This document shows, piece after piece, positions 13,615 through 26,505 of a DNA stretch of 64,000 nt; the stretch's first letter is position 1; every line of letters starts with the position of its first letter. The stretch comes from Gavia stellata (lineage: Eukaryota > Chordata > Aves > Gaviiformes > Gaviidae): assembly GCF_030936135.1 (NCBI RefSeq), contig NC_082595.1:76232135-76296134 (forward strand), given 5' to 3'. The notes beneath the pieces were generated by a model, which made no database searches, was not told the DNA's origin, and was given only the letters and a program-made list of their open reading frames with translations. The position numbers were made by a program, and so were the translations under genes.

Positions 13615-13719
13615 TGAGAAAGAAAAAGGGAGAGGGAAAGAGAAGGCAGGGGGAGGAAGCAGGAAAAGAACAGAGAAGATATGTTTACACTTCTTTTTTT
13701 TCCTTTTTTTTTTTTTTTT
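13615..13719. repeat. Polypurine tract followed by polypyrimidine tract
   Basis: About 65 bases of nearly pure A/G (13615-13679) are followed within 12 bases by a C/T tract with 8 and 16-17 T runs (13690-13719). Confidence 0.9.
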
Positions 13720-16700
13720 GCAAGCAGATGTGAGCTTGCTTTGGTTGTGCTCCAAGCAGACACAACTTGTTGTGCCCACGCTATCAGCAAAGGCTTAGTA
13801 GCTCAGGCTTACTAACCATGGCTACACTGTTTATGGTTTGGAGCTGACTCATGCCCATCCAGAGTAAAGGCTCACAACTGTGCAGTTAAAACCAGAAGTG
13901 ACCAGAAAAACAATTCCAGGCACTGGCAGAATAAGCAAGTTGTGTCACCTCTGAAAAGTATATAGGCACTGTCCATAAAAGTCTAAATTAATATTAGCAC
14001 TGAGCCATGGAAATTCATCTTGCAGTTCCTGTTTCCCAATCTAGCAATTCAGCACTGGGCTACACATACCTTCGGGCAAACTTCTGTTCTTGGTTTTGAA
14101 ACTGGAAGACATATTCAGTTACCTGCTCTATAAGTGAGCTAATTTTCATTGTTATTTTGCGGACACCAGCTTTCAGCTGTGAGATTGATTGTCTCATTTT
14201 TCTGTTCTCTGCCATCTTGTCCATATTGTGTGACGTTGGCTAAATCCAGCTGATATTCATCAAAACAAATACTGATGTGCTCATTAAAAAAAAAGACAGC
14301 AATTATTTCAGGCTTCAAACCTGGAGCCTGAATGAGAGTTCAAAATGACAATCTGAAAACCTCGGCTCATTCTGAACATATCTCTACAAATCTGTCAGTT
14401 CTCTGCCACAGGTGTATGTGAAGCATCTCAGTAACTATCTCCCACCTGCACCAGCTCAGTTACCAAAACCAAGATACTCCTCTATCTCCCTGAGAAGAAG
14501 GAGGAAATATAGTCAGGAAGACTGATTGGCCTTAGAGAAACATCTGGGATCTGAGTTCTGCTTTGACAATTTCTGCATTTTATAAGAAACAGCCAGTGAA
14601 GAAAATGCATGAACAGTTGGAGCAAAAACTAAAAAACCAGATCTACCCCCTCCTGGGTAAAGGCCCTAAGGCAGAGAAGCCTAGGATCACATCCTCTTTT
14701 CCACTGGGTGGAACCCAAAGTCCTTTTTCATTCCTCTGGTGCTGTTAAATTATTGGCAGTTGCAGCTCCAACAGGCTGCAGATGTCCAGAAATCCTAGCC
14801 AAAAGACCACTGATCTCATTTGTAGATCTGCTCCTATTCTTAAAAAGACATTGCTGCCACATGGCCTGAGGGGAGGAGAGATCCCTCTTACAATATTGAA
14901 TGCCTCAGTCCCAGGTCAGAGAATTACAGTCAGCATTGGCTAGGTATAGGCAAGCCAAAACCTTAGGAGTGTGCTGACCCTAAATGCTCTCTTAGTGCTA
15001 CTTTCCTCTGACCACACGTAGTGTAGGGACCTGAGCTGACTCTATACAGGAATTTCATAAATCCTGCATGAGATCAAAGGGGTTGCAACTTTCAACATTG
15101 TGATGGTCACTTTCAGATATAGATGCAGGCTCACAAGAAAGACACTGATTTCCCAGCTATGGTGGTTGTACTGCATTTATCTTGATATGTATCATTTCAA
15201 GGGCCACCACTCCAGGTCTTTTCATGTCTTGATATGTCCTACGAATGTGTCTGAACTCCACACTGCAACAATCTTCTCCAAGGACAATAGGATGATCATT
15301 TTGTATCTTGTGTTTTGAAATTTTGACCCTAAGTAATTTAATTAATTAATTAAAGGTTTGGGGTGTTTTTTCCTTTAGTTTCAGTAAGGATAAGACTTCA
15401 TTCTTCATATACATCTCTCTTCTGTGTCTCACAGTGTGATGGCCAAACCTGGCAATGTTTTCAGTCAGTGGTGGAAAGCATGTCTATAATACATAATGAA
15501 GGGTGTTACAGAGGGCTACCAACCAGAGCTGACTGAAGCTGGTTGCTTCATGCTGAAGCATGAAGTACGTGCTCTTTGTTACAGCACCATTCAGGCACAC
15601 TGCTTCCACAACAGAGATACTACATTCGCATTACAAGGTAGCAGTAACTCTAGCAAATTTCTTTCCCACAATCTAGCTGCGTACATAGTTTTAGATAAGG
15701 TATTCAAAGGGAAAGAAAGAAGCAGGTGAACAGCAGATGTATGAAACTGCAGAGGTGGGCTTGAGGCTGTGACCCCATTCATTTTCTCTCTAAGAATGAA
15801 GACAAACTTCCAGTGAAGAAGCCAGAGAAACCTTAAATCAACAACGTAACTTTTTAATGTATATCTTAGTCTGTATATAAAATATACCATGTCATATGTA
15901 ACATATGGTAATATATTAGGATATATAATACATGAGGTAATGTATATTGTCTTATCTTTTCTATTACAAGTTATATTCCATGCCTATTTATAGATTTTAT
16001 ATATATGTGTATATATCATTATATGTATAAATATAAAATTGAGTTTACTTCTTAATTTAAGGAAAGATTTTAACATAAATGGCACCCAGTACAGTAGAAC
16101 AACCTCACCTCTCCTCCCCCTTCAAAGACATGTCTCTCTATGTCTCTGGCATATAGAGATACTGTAGCAAAACACTGAGGCAGTTTAACTTTACAAAGTC
16201 CAATGTAGAAGTGCTTTCAGAGTACATTAGCATACTGTGCTTCAGTAGTTTTGGTTTCTTCTCACAGGAGTTAAGAAGAAATTCACTTAATCAGTACATC
16301 TTGGCTCAGCTTACCAACTTCTTTTAATACTTTAATATCTTTGTTGGAGATAGTACTGTGAACCCTCAAAAAACAATCGTCAGAACTTCTGCTGGCAATT
16401 AAGATGAAGAAAATTAAACCCGGGAGACACACTAGCTGTACATACAAAGCTGATCCCCATGGGGGTGATTGTCTCACCTACTAGAGCATGCCAGAAACAT
16501 CTCTTAAGGCTTTGACATCATCACCGTACTGGAAAAAAAAAAAAAATTACTCTATAAAATGGCAGTATGTTTAATATATGTTGTAGACCTCTGAAGTTTT
16601 CAGTTAGAATGCTCTGACTTTGGCATTGCTACATCAGTAAAGGCCATACCAGGTACATAGCCTCAGCTATGGATATCTGTTTATTAAACAAAAACAAACA

Positions 16701-17926
16701 AACAAAAAGCGATCTTCAGTCAACTTCAGCTAACCTTCTTCTCACTAAAGTTCTCCACTGTTTAAATTCTAAATGCCTAAACTAGCAGCTATGGATCCTT
16801 TCAGCTCCCCACTGAAAACACTTTTTACTGTATTTGCTGACTTCTACTGTTCACCCAGCTGTACAGGTTCCCCTAAGATAACAATGCATGCAATAGCTAA
16901 TTGTTTATCATTTGGGGATTAGAAGCAGCAATATGAGTTTTCAGGAAGATTGGTTTCTTTTAGCTGAGTTTGTGATAGGGCGTTTACAGAGTTAGCCATA
17001 CAGGCTTATAAACATTTTAAATATAATACATATTTTCAAATGCTTTTTGTCTTTGCAGTTGACAGGCAAAGGATTTGTAGAAGCACTCAGCTTTGGCCTA
17101 ACTTTGCTTCTATCAAAGACAATGGTTTCATTGTTTTCAGTGGCAGCAGACAGCTGACAGCAAACCTTTGGGAAATCCCACCAATGAGGTCTCCCCGGTT
17201 TGAAGAGGATGCGTGATGTAAAGTTTTGTGGGCTTGGGGGGTGGTGGTGCTTGTTTTATTTTTGTTTAGTTTTACTTATCTTAGAGTGTCAGGAGCCAAC
17301 TTGTAGCAGAAATGGGTGGAGTAGTTACATTCTCATATCTGTTTTTATTAGTGGGGATAATGATAAGATTAATTCAGGGGAAAAAAAGGTCTGCATGTAA
17401 TGAAAAAAATATGAATGGATGCAAGTATGCTGTAAAGAAAAAATGGGGTTTGTAACTACAGCCATATCTAACACACCAAATTTTTTAAAAAGGTACCTTA
17501 TTAGAATATTCCATAAACATCCGGCCTGAGTTTATATACAGGTTTTGGGTTTTTTTTAAAATAGTGACAAAATTTCCCCAACAAATGCTTTTTTTGTACA
17601 ATGACTATATACTGTTTACTGTACAGAACCAAGCACTCTTCCAATAACAGTTCTATCATGCATTCCTGAACTTTAAGCATTCTTTGAGCATTAATGCCTC
17701 TAAATCTCCTAAGTGGTTAGGTCTAATTGAGAACAAAATGATGATTTTAAAGCAGCACTCTGGAAATGATTTTTTAAAGAAGTGTTTAGAAGCTGTGATT
17801 TATAAGGTCCATTAAATGATATACTATCTTTATTTCCCGAGTTTCACTAACTGTTCCTCATGCCTTTGTTGACTGCTATGACTAGACTTTGATATATCAA
17901 CAAACATAATTTATGACTTTGTGGCT

Positions 17927-17966
17927 GGTTAGTATGTTTACTTACTGGTTAATATGTTTACTTACT
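17927..17966. repeat. 20-bp tandem duplication
   Basis: GGTTAGTATGTTTACTTACT is followed at once by GGTTAATATGTTTACTTACT, differing at one base. Confidence 0.9.
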
Positions 17967-20900
17967 ACATTATCTAGCAGTTGATTTAGGATTTCCCATT
18001 TAAATTGCACTGGCTATTTAAAGGCCTTATTTGTCAAGGCTTCCATTGCATTGTCTTTTTCTTCCTGACAGCTCAATCAATTATTTATTGACATATTTAT
18101 CATGAAATATATACAAAAAGGGACAAGCACAGTTAGCCCAGGAAAACATATGCAAGGAAGATGGAAAGACTTAATTAATATATATTTACACTACTTCCTT
18201 GCTACAAAATAGCTAATAAACTAACCTCTACAACTCTAGTACAACCTTACAGAAGACTGATTCATATTTAACATCTAACAGCAGACTTGTACCCAGTAGC
18301 AGGTGCAGCCTCAGTGTAAAGGAGGGATGAGAGCAATCTCATTGCTGTAATCTCAGGAACTCTGCGCCAGACCACTGCAGCTACAGTTTCTGTTCGTGTG
18401 TATGCTTCCTACCTTTCCAGTTTGAGGAAGATGAATTGATTGCAGAGAAACTCTAAGCAAAGATTCAAAAGAGCTAGTAATAGGGGATGCAGAAGAAGTG
18501 CTTGTTTTGTTTCGCTGGTCCAGAATTTCAACAGAACATTAAGAGCAATGGCTTGAGCTGTTCAGAGTGTCATTAAATGACAAGCTCAGAAATATTATTG
18601 TTCCTGTGTTGTAGCAGCATTTTATCATTAGTCAAGATGGTCTCATCACATCTTCAAATAAGATGAACTTCATACAGTGCCTACACAAAAAAAACCACTT
18701 ACCTTTTACCAAAGTAGATAAATGTATACTCAGCACATTTAGAGAATTTTTTAAACAACTACTAAATTTTAGCTGATCCAATTAGGCCCTTTATAATATT
18801 CCCTACAGATAAATTCTGATTATTGACAGTAGGGCTTAATGTTGTGGAACAGAAACAAATGAGTAGTTTTGGGGATTTTTTTGTTTTTTTTTCACTGCAT
18901 GTTAACAGAGAACCTATCACTTACCTAACTTGCCTTAAAATTAAACTTAATTTTAAAGTTTAAAAGAAACTCTTCCCTTTTTTTGTCAATCAGCTGTCGT
19001 ATTTCAGAAAAGCGTGATAGTGATGGAAATGCTACTCTACACTATCAGGAAAAAATTAACCTAGATTTATGAATCTCCTACCAATGTTTATGTGGGTTTT
19101 GCAATTTCAAAGGGTGATTCAGAACCTTAGAAGGATGAAGTACCTCTTATAGCTGCCCAACTCTCTCCATCAGTTAAAGAGGATGCTCAGGGCAGCCAGT
19201 TTTCTGTGTTCACACAGCTAGTTCTGGCTGTAGCTATGCTGTGTGGAGACCACTTGGGGCACCCCCAGCTGCTCATTACCACCCCCACCATAGATTTCCA
19301 TCTCCCAGGTTCTGCCAGTGTAACTTGTTTGATTGCTCCCCAACCTGCGTTGAAATGAGCCAGGCCCACTCACTTTCAATGACCGGTCTTTGCAGGTACA
19401 TTTTGGTTTGGCGAAACTGAAAGAGAGTGACCGTCTGAAAGACTAGGCCAGCAGAATTAAGGGCAGCAGCTTTCAGAGGTTTTTTATGGTCAAGGGTGTG
19501 GAGGGGTCCCCTGAGCTAGCAAAGCTGCAACTGAAATGGGGCATCACCACAATTAACTGTCTGAAGGCTAGAGGGCAGGACAAATGCTGCAGTACAACTG
19601 CAGTCAGACAGGCTGTTCCAGCAGAAGCTCAATGAAGTCTATTGCCCCTAGTTACAGATGACTGCCCTGCCTTATTAACTGGAGGTTACCATTTGCCCAA
19701 AACCCACACTGTATCTGTGATTGCTCTCAGACTTGGGTCTATTAAATGGTTTAATTAATTAAATACCTTTACATACTTGTGTTTCTAACCCAACCACTTT
19801 GATAAGTAGTGAACTAGGGTGTGGCCACATAAGTTGGTATATCAACAGACCTGAGAGGAATCTCTAGCTTCACCTGGTTCAGTGGTAGGTGGAGCAATGC
19901 ATAAGACCTTTGTTAAAGCCCTCTGAAGAGGAATCAGGTCTACTTTTGCCTGTTTGATGTATACCACAATGTGGAAAGCACGTCAGCATGCTTCTCTGTT
20001 CTCATCTATTAGCTACTTCATTCTAGAAAGGCTTAGATGTGCTAAGAATAAATATGGAAATAAATGGTAGAAAGGAATGTCTTCAAGGTAAGTCTCCTAC
20101 ATTCAGAAAACACATTAACATCACACTGGAAGTATGAGTGTATACTTACAGGTATGTGTTTGTGGGTGCTTTTAGAAAGGGCTGGCATAGAATTAAAGAC
20201 AGAGTTCTGAAGACAGGGCTACTGCAAGTAGAATGACTCAGGAGAAGATTTAATGCGATAGAATCACTTCGCTGGAATTCTTGTCTAATTGAGAACAGAA
20301 AGGCTTTTCCCCGGCCATGCAGACTAATTCAAGATTTACTACTTTTAATACTACTTCATCTCAAAAAGTGTCCAGCTTTTTATATGCAAGGAGATTAGAA
20401 GGTAAGATGCTGAGAGAAGGGAGAGAGAAAATATTGCAAGAATATTGTCAGTTGTGGCAATCTAGTGCCTATGTTAGCATTTAGAAGGCATCACAGCTGG
20501 AGGTGTTGCTGAACCTGAGTCAGGTGAAGGCCTTTGCTCTTGCTTCAGCAAGTCACGCAAAACAATGCACTTGTATAAATAGGTTGTAAGTTGCCTCATG
20601 GATTTATGTAATAGAGTAAGAAAGCTAGAACGGGAGGTGGTTGCCTTACTTTGACAATGGGCTGGATAACCATGTGGTGTGCTTCTCATTTAACTTCAAT
20701 ATGCAGTTGCATCTCCAGGGTGTGTGTTTCTACTGTACTACTGCATCAAGGCTTAACAGACTTGTTAGTCACAGAACCCTGATTCTCCTCAGCTTTTTAG
20801 AACTTATTTTCCTGCAGTCTTTATTTTTTTTATAAGTCAAAATGAATGTTGGAGATATCTAACTGATAAGACTTTTCTCACCGCAATCTCTGGTATCTGG

Positions 20901-21509
20901 AAAGAGTTGTTTTACTTGCTCAACAAGTTCAAGAATTACCTTCTTAAAGGCTTTTTTTTTTTCATTATTTCAGTTGTTCTTGATTCTCTGGAACCAAGGA
21001 GGATCCAGAAGATTCCAAAGAAGTTTCCAAACAAACAGACTTCTTTTGCTTGGATATTTTGAGAACTCACAGGACTGGGTGCTGCTGTGGGTGGATACAG
21101 GCTCTTCAAGAGGGGCAGGCAAGGGTGGCAAAGAGTAGGAGTTGCCCTTTATGTGAGAGAGCAGCAGGAATGCATGGAGCTCTGCCTGGGGACAGGTGAT
21201 GAGCCAGCTGAGAGCTCATGGGTGGGATAAAGGGCAGACCAACATGGGTGACATTGGGGTGGGTGTCTGCTACAAGCTGCCTGGTCAGGAAGAAAAAGAT
21301 AAGGCCTTCTTTGGACAATGGGAAGAAGCATCATGTTCACAGGGCCAGGTCCTCCTGGCAGACCTGAACCACCCCAGTATCTGCTAGAGGGGTGACACGG
21401 TAGGGTGCAAGCAATCTAGGAGGTTTCCGCAATGCGTTGATGACAGCTTCCTGGCACAGGCCATTGGGGAGCTGACAACAACAGGTGCTCAGCTGGATCT
21501 GATAGTTCC

Positions 21510-22062
21510 TGTACTGGGTCTGGCTGGGATGGAGTTAACTTTCTTCATAGCAGCTCATATGGTGCTGTGTTTTAGATTTGTGACCAAAATAATGCTGATA
21601 ACACACTAATGTTTTAGCTACTGCTGAACAGTTTTTGTAGAGAGTCAAGGCCTTTTCTGTTTCTTACGCTGCTTCCCACCCCTGAATAGATTGGGAAGGG
21701 ACAGAATCAGGAAGATGACCAAAACTAATCAAAGAGCTATTCCATGCCATATAATATCATGCTCAGCAATAAAAAAAGGAGAGGAGTAGGTTTAGGGAGG
21801 TTAGGCATCTTTTGCTTGGGAACTGACTAGGCATTGGCCTGCCTGGGGGAAGTGGTAAGTGATTGCCTTTGCATCACTTGTTTTATTTTCTTTCTCTCCC
21901 ACTTCTCTTTTGCTTATTAAACAATTTGCATCTTGACCCACAAGCTTTCTTGCTTTTACTCTTCCTTTCCTCTCCCCCCCCCCCCCCCCGCAATGGGGTT
22001 GAGGGGGGAGTGATCGAGCAGCTGTGTGGTGCTTAGCTGCCTTCCGGGGTTAACCCACAATA
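21510..22062 (+). mobile_element. Solo LTR of an endogenous retrovirus (probably ERVL-like), inserted in CR1
   Basis: A 553-bp block starts TGTACTGGGTCTGGCTGG and ends GGGGTTAACCCACAATA, interrupting CR1 between GATCTGATAGTTCC and CTTACAAACAGTG. It contains the landmarks GGATGGAGTTAACTTTCTTC, TAATATCATGCTCAGCA, a TTATTAAACAATTTGCATCT stretch and a 16-base C run. I recognise this LTR type as widespread in neoavian genomes. No internal retroviral sequence is present, as expected after LTR recombination. Flanks GTTCC and CTTAC may be a decayed 5-bp target duplication. Confidence 0.8.
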
Positions 22063-22208
22063 CTTACAAACAGTGAAAAGCTGCCTGGCTGCTTGGGGTT
22101 GTGAAGGTCAGGGGCAGTCCTAACTGCAGTGACCATGAGGTGATGGAGTTCAGGATCCTGTGAGGAGGCAACAAGGCAAAAAGCAGGGTCACAACCCCGG
22201 AGTAGATT

Positions 22209-23179
22209 TTGACCTGTCTGGGGCCTGCTTGGAAGAATGCCATGGGATATGTTCTGGGGGAGAGAGGAGGGGTCCAGGAGAGCTGGCTGTTTTTTAAGGA
22301 TCATCTCTTCCAGACTGAAGAATGGTTCATCCTGATGTGCAGGAAGGCAAGCAAAGGTGGCAGGAGGCCTGTATGGGTGAGCAAGGAGCTCCTGACAAAA
22401 CTCAGAAACAAAAAGGAAGCGTGCAAGAGGTGGAAGCAGGGACAGATGACTTGGGAGAAATACAGAGCCACTCCCTGGAAGTTCAGCAATGGGGTTAGGA
22501 AAATTGAAGGCAGCCTGGAGTTGAATCTGGCAAGGGATGTGAAGAGCAACAAGAATGGCTTCTTCAAGTATATCAGCAGCAAAGGGAAGACTATGGAGAA
22601 TATGGCCCTGATGATGAATGGGATGGGAGACGGACACAGAAAAAGACGAGATGCTTGACTATCTATCTTCTGTGCCTCAGTCTTTAGTGGCAAGACTTGT
22701 CTTCAGGAATCGAAAGTCCTTGAGACCAGAGGGAAAGTCTGGAGAAGGGAAGACTTCTCTTTGGTGGAGGAGGATCAGGCTAGGGAATGATTAAGTGAAC
22801 TGGCCATATGCAAATCCATGGGACCTGATGGGAGACACTGGCAAGTGCTGCTGAGGGCACTGGCCAATGACGCTGTGAGGCCATTCTCGATTACCTTTGG
22901 AGGGCCATGATGATCAGAGAGGTTCCTGAGGACTGGAAGAGAGCAAATGTCACCCCTGTCTTCAAGAAGGAGGAATTACAGGCTGGTCAGCCTTGCCTTG
23001 ATCCCTGGGAATGTGATGGAGAAAATAATCGTGGAAACGTTTCCAAATGTATTAAGGACAAGAAAGTGATTGGGAGTAGTCAGCATGAATTTATGAAGGG
23101 GAAATCATTCCTGTCCAACTTGATAGTCTTCTATGATGAGATAACTGGTGGGGAGAGTGGTGGATATTGTTTATTCTGA
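22209..23179 (+). pseudogene. CR1 ORF2 (endonuclease-reverse transcriptase) remnants
   Basis: Two broken frames keep parts of the CR1 polyprotein. 22209-22658 includes WFILMCRKASKGGRRPVW and LLTKLRNKKEACKRWKQG, the stretch between endonuclease and reverse transcriptase. 22907-23179 includes VPEDWKRANVTPVFKK and a Q-HEFMKGKS motif of the early reverse-transcriptase domain. The catalytic core is not intact in any one frame. Confidence 0.85.
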
Positions 23180-24318
23180 CTTTAGCAAGGCTTTTGACAC
23201 TCTCCCATGACAGCCTTATTGACAAACTGATGAAGTACAGGATAGATAAATGATGGACTGAAAACTGGCTGAACTGCCAGGCCAAAGCCTGGCAATGTGT
23301 GATCACAGGGATGTGATTAGTGGCATGAAATCCTGCTAGAGGCTAGTCACTACTGATGTACCCCAGGGGTCAATACTGGAGCGACTAATGTCTAACATTT
23401 TCATTTATGACCTAGATGATATAACAGAGTGTTCTTTCATGAGGTTTGCAGAAGATACAGAACTGGGATCAATGGCGGATATAGAGGGGTGCGCTGCCAC
23501 CTCTGAAGAATGACCTCAACAACTGAAGAAATGAGCAGACAGAAATTCCACAAAAAGAAATGCCAAGTCTTGCCCCTGGGGAGGAATAACTCCATTCACC
23601 AGTAGACACTGGGGGGCTGATGGACTGGAAAGCAGCCTGGCAGAAAAAGTCCGTGGAGACCTGCTGTTGAACAAGTCAGACATGAGTAGTATAGCGTCCT
23701 TGTGGCCAGTGGTGTTCAGGGCTGCATTAGGAAGAGTATTGCTAACAGGTCAAGGGAGGTGATTCTTCTTTACTTATCCCTAGTGAGACATACCTGGAGT
23801 GCCATGTCTAGTTCTACCCAGTACAAGAGAGACATGGACACACCAGAGAGTCCAGCAAAGGTCCATGAAGATGATGAAGGGATTGGAGCATCTGATGTAC
23901 AAGGTGAGGCCGAGGAGCTGGGACTCTTCAGTATGGAGAAGAGAAGGCTCAGGTGGGATCTTATCAGGTACTTGTACACATGGATGGGAGGGAGTAAAGA
24001 AGCTGGAACCAGGGTCTTTTCAGTGATATTCAGTGGCAGGACAAGAGGTAATGGGCACAAACTGAACTACATGAAATTCCATCTGAATGTAAGAAAACAC
24101 TTACTGTGAGGGCAGTCAGACACTGGAACAGGTTGCCCAGGGGGGTTGTGGAGTCTCCATTCTTGAAGATATCCAAAACCCAGTTGGACGCAGCTCTAAG
24201 CAACCTGCTGTACTTGACCCAGGTTTGAGCAGAGGGTTGGACTAGATGATCTGTCCCTTCCCACTTCAATCATTCTGTGATTCTGTGACCTTAAATGTTC
24301 TGTGATTCTGATCTAAAA

Positions 24319-26354
24319 TGTTAACAACTCATAGGCTGACCATAGCATGGAAGTGCCCAAAACAGTCCAAGTTCTCTGGGGTATATAGTCTTAGCCAAAT
24401 TCTGCTCCAAACTTCATTGGTGTGGTTCCCCTTGACTTCTATGGAAACTGTGTATAGCAGCTGCTCTTTCTGCAAATAATCAGGAGAAATTTATGGCAAA
24501 AAAATGAGAATTATTAGATTTCCAAATTCAGCTGCCTTTCTAATATGCATGTGGAAGTGTTCATGCTTTAATCGATTAGTACAGTAGAAAAGTTGGCAGT
24601 GCTTTCTGTTTCGTCATAGCTAGCTACTAAATGTCTCTGTTTTCTGCTATTCACCGTGGTATTTGTGCAGAGCACTTTTGAACAAAAGTTGCCTTCCTTA
24701 CAGTACAGGACAGGTTTAAAGTGTGGTTGTAGTGGTTCAAAGTGGTAGAGATGTCCCTGAATCAACGGTAGAAGGAGCTTTGCTGAGAACTGCGATATGT
24801 TCCAAATGCTTAACAGCTTGGAAGCCATCATGATAGTAGTGTGGTGAATATGGTGAGTGCTTGAACTTTTTTCTTATTCAGACATAAACCGTAAGGCTGT
24901 TCTGAAACTACTTTGACATGCTTTATGGGAATTCCTTCATACCAACTGAACTGCTTGACAGGTTTCTTTCCAAAGGTAACTGTCATACATTATTTTTGCT
25001 TACAAGTAACAATTCTGAAGTAACGGAAATTTATAAATTTCACCTTTTATTAATAATAATGAAAGAAAATAATAACCAGACTTCAGAATGCCTATGTTTG
25101 CAAGAGTTGAACTAACTAGAAGTGTATTGATTGCTTAGTTTGTACATCCATAACCCCTTACCTCCACCATTTTGAATTATTGGCCTACAGGCACATATTC
25201 ATTTATAAGGAACGGATCACAATAATACCTCCTTTGACAGTTCCGAGGCTATCTATCTGGGTGTCTCCTTATTACAAGTGTTATCGCTTGGACATGAAAG
25301 GTGATGTGGGGCTACATAACTTTGATCTGTGTAATTCCTAAATTAGTATAGATAAAGTGGTACTGTTACAGTTGCATTCCCCTATTATAAATAGAAACAG
25401 TTGTGAAGTTAAAATAAGCTATAAACTAATTTCTACGACAACCAAAAATATGGTCAAAATATGTCTTTTCTGACATGGCCTACACCTGTGGTACAGAAGT
25501 TTTCATCACATACTGGAAGAGAGCATTTTTGCATGTTCGCTACAGATCAGCATTTCTCTTGTTAGTGGCAGGGCTTTTCAGATGAGGCATTAACACTAGC
25601 AGGTCAGGTACGCTCATAAAAGACAACAGCTGTAGAAAAAAGAAGGTACCAGACAATTCCCATGCTTTTTAACTGAAGGCTGCAGCAGCAGGCCAGCCAG
25701 TCTGAACACAAATTCTGTCACAGAGACAGTGTAACACAGACACGGGTGGACTTAGTATATGGGTAGTAGAAAAACAACTTGCTGCTGTTCTCATGTCTCA
25801 GTGAATTTCCCCTACAACCTGCCACTGTCCAGAGACCTGATAGGACTTGCAGTGACAGAAAGTGACTAGAAACAATTCTGTACTGACCCAGAAAATATTG
25901 ATGGAGTGAAGAAGCAGACAAGCTGGACTGTTCCACAGAGCAGCGACTTTCCTGAGTGACTTCATCCTAAGATGTAATGTTTCCATTGAACCTGAGTTTG
26001 GTTCAGTGGAGGAAAAAAGGCATCTGCAAATAACTTATCAGTTCCACCAGTTCTTTCTCTCACTATCTTGGTGCTAACATTTTGCCTTTCCTGCACACTG
26101 CTCATTAGTTTTAGCTAATTATAAATGACATGTCAACAGAGTTGCTTCTCCCCTTCCCATAAAGACAGGAAAAATTACCTCCTCAAGTCTACTGGACTTT
26201 CTCTCTGCTTGTTCCCAGGCTCCTACTGCTCTCATGGAACTGTTGTTGTCATCTTCTACCTCAAAGTTTAAAGAAACTGGAGTAAGTGACTGTGGAAAGA
26301 AGGTGAGGACAGTTTTAATTGAACTTATGCATAAGCAGGGAAAGAACCGAAGAG
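24319..26354. other. Intergenic DNA without recognised genes
   Basis: AT-rich sequence. 24388-24450 (CCAAATTCTGCTCC... TTGACTTCTATGG) resembles an old interspersed repeat found across reptiles and birds. Open frames up to 87 codons carry no known domain. Confidence 0.5.
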
Positions 26355-26505
26355 TTGGCATAGGGTGCCCAGAGAGATCACAGAATCTCTGTTTGTGGAG
26401 ATACTCTGAACTGATGAGGCTCTCAGCTGCCTGCTCTAACTGAGCAGAAGGCTGTATTTGGTGATCTCCTGAGGTCCCTCTTAACCTGAATTATCCTACA
26501 AGTCT
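26355..26505 (+). mobile_element. CR1 LINE 3' tail fragment
   Basis: GGGTGCCCAGAGAGATCACAG, then GTTTGTGGAGATACTCTGAA, and GGTGATCTCCTGAGGTCCCT leading to AACCTGAATTATCCTAC follow the CR1 3' end, diverged. Confidence 0.8.

Larger units (their letters stand above)
8696..21064. other. Long intergenic stretch without recognised genes
   Basis: 12.4 kb of AT-rich DNA. I see only short chance open frames and simple sequence: a CA run with an adjacent palindrome (12322-12357), a purine then pyrimidine tract (13615-13719), TTAA-type repeats near 15335-15355, an AT-rich block near 15880-16040, an AAAC run near 16689-16706, and a 20-bp tandem duplication (17927-17966). No splice-linked coding exons are apparent. 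Confidence 0.5.
21065..24318 (+). mobile_element. CR1 LINE, long but decayed copy, interrupted by a solo LTR
   Basis: Excluding the LTR, about 2.7 kb of CR1 is present, against about 4.5 kb for a full element. The order is: end of the endonuclease region (GGAGTTGCCCTTTATGTGAG), the segment TGCAGTGACCATGAGGTGAT, a linker-region frame at 22209-22658, a reverse-transcriptase frame at 22907-23179 (EVPEDWKRANVTPVFKK), and the 3' region with a GATTCTGTGA tail at about 24270-24318. Stops and frameshifts break the polyprotein throughout, so it cannot move. Antisense open frames at 22050-22693 are shadows. Confidence 0.92.

Noticed and set aside
22050..22693. 195- and 130-codon minus-strand open frames
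   Set aside because: They are antisense to the CR1 reverse-transcriptase remnant and carry no family features of their own.
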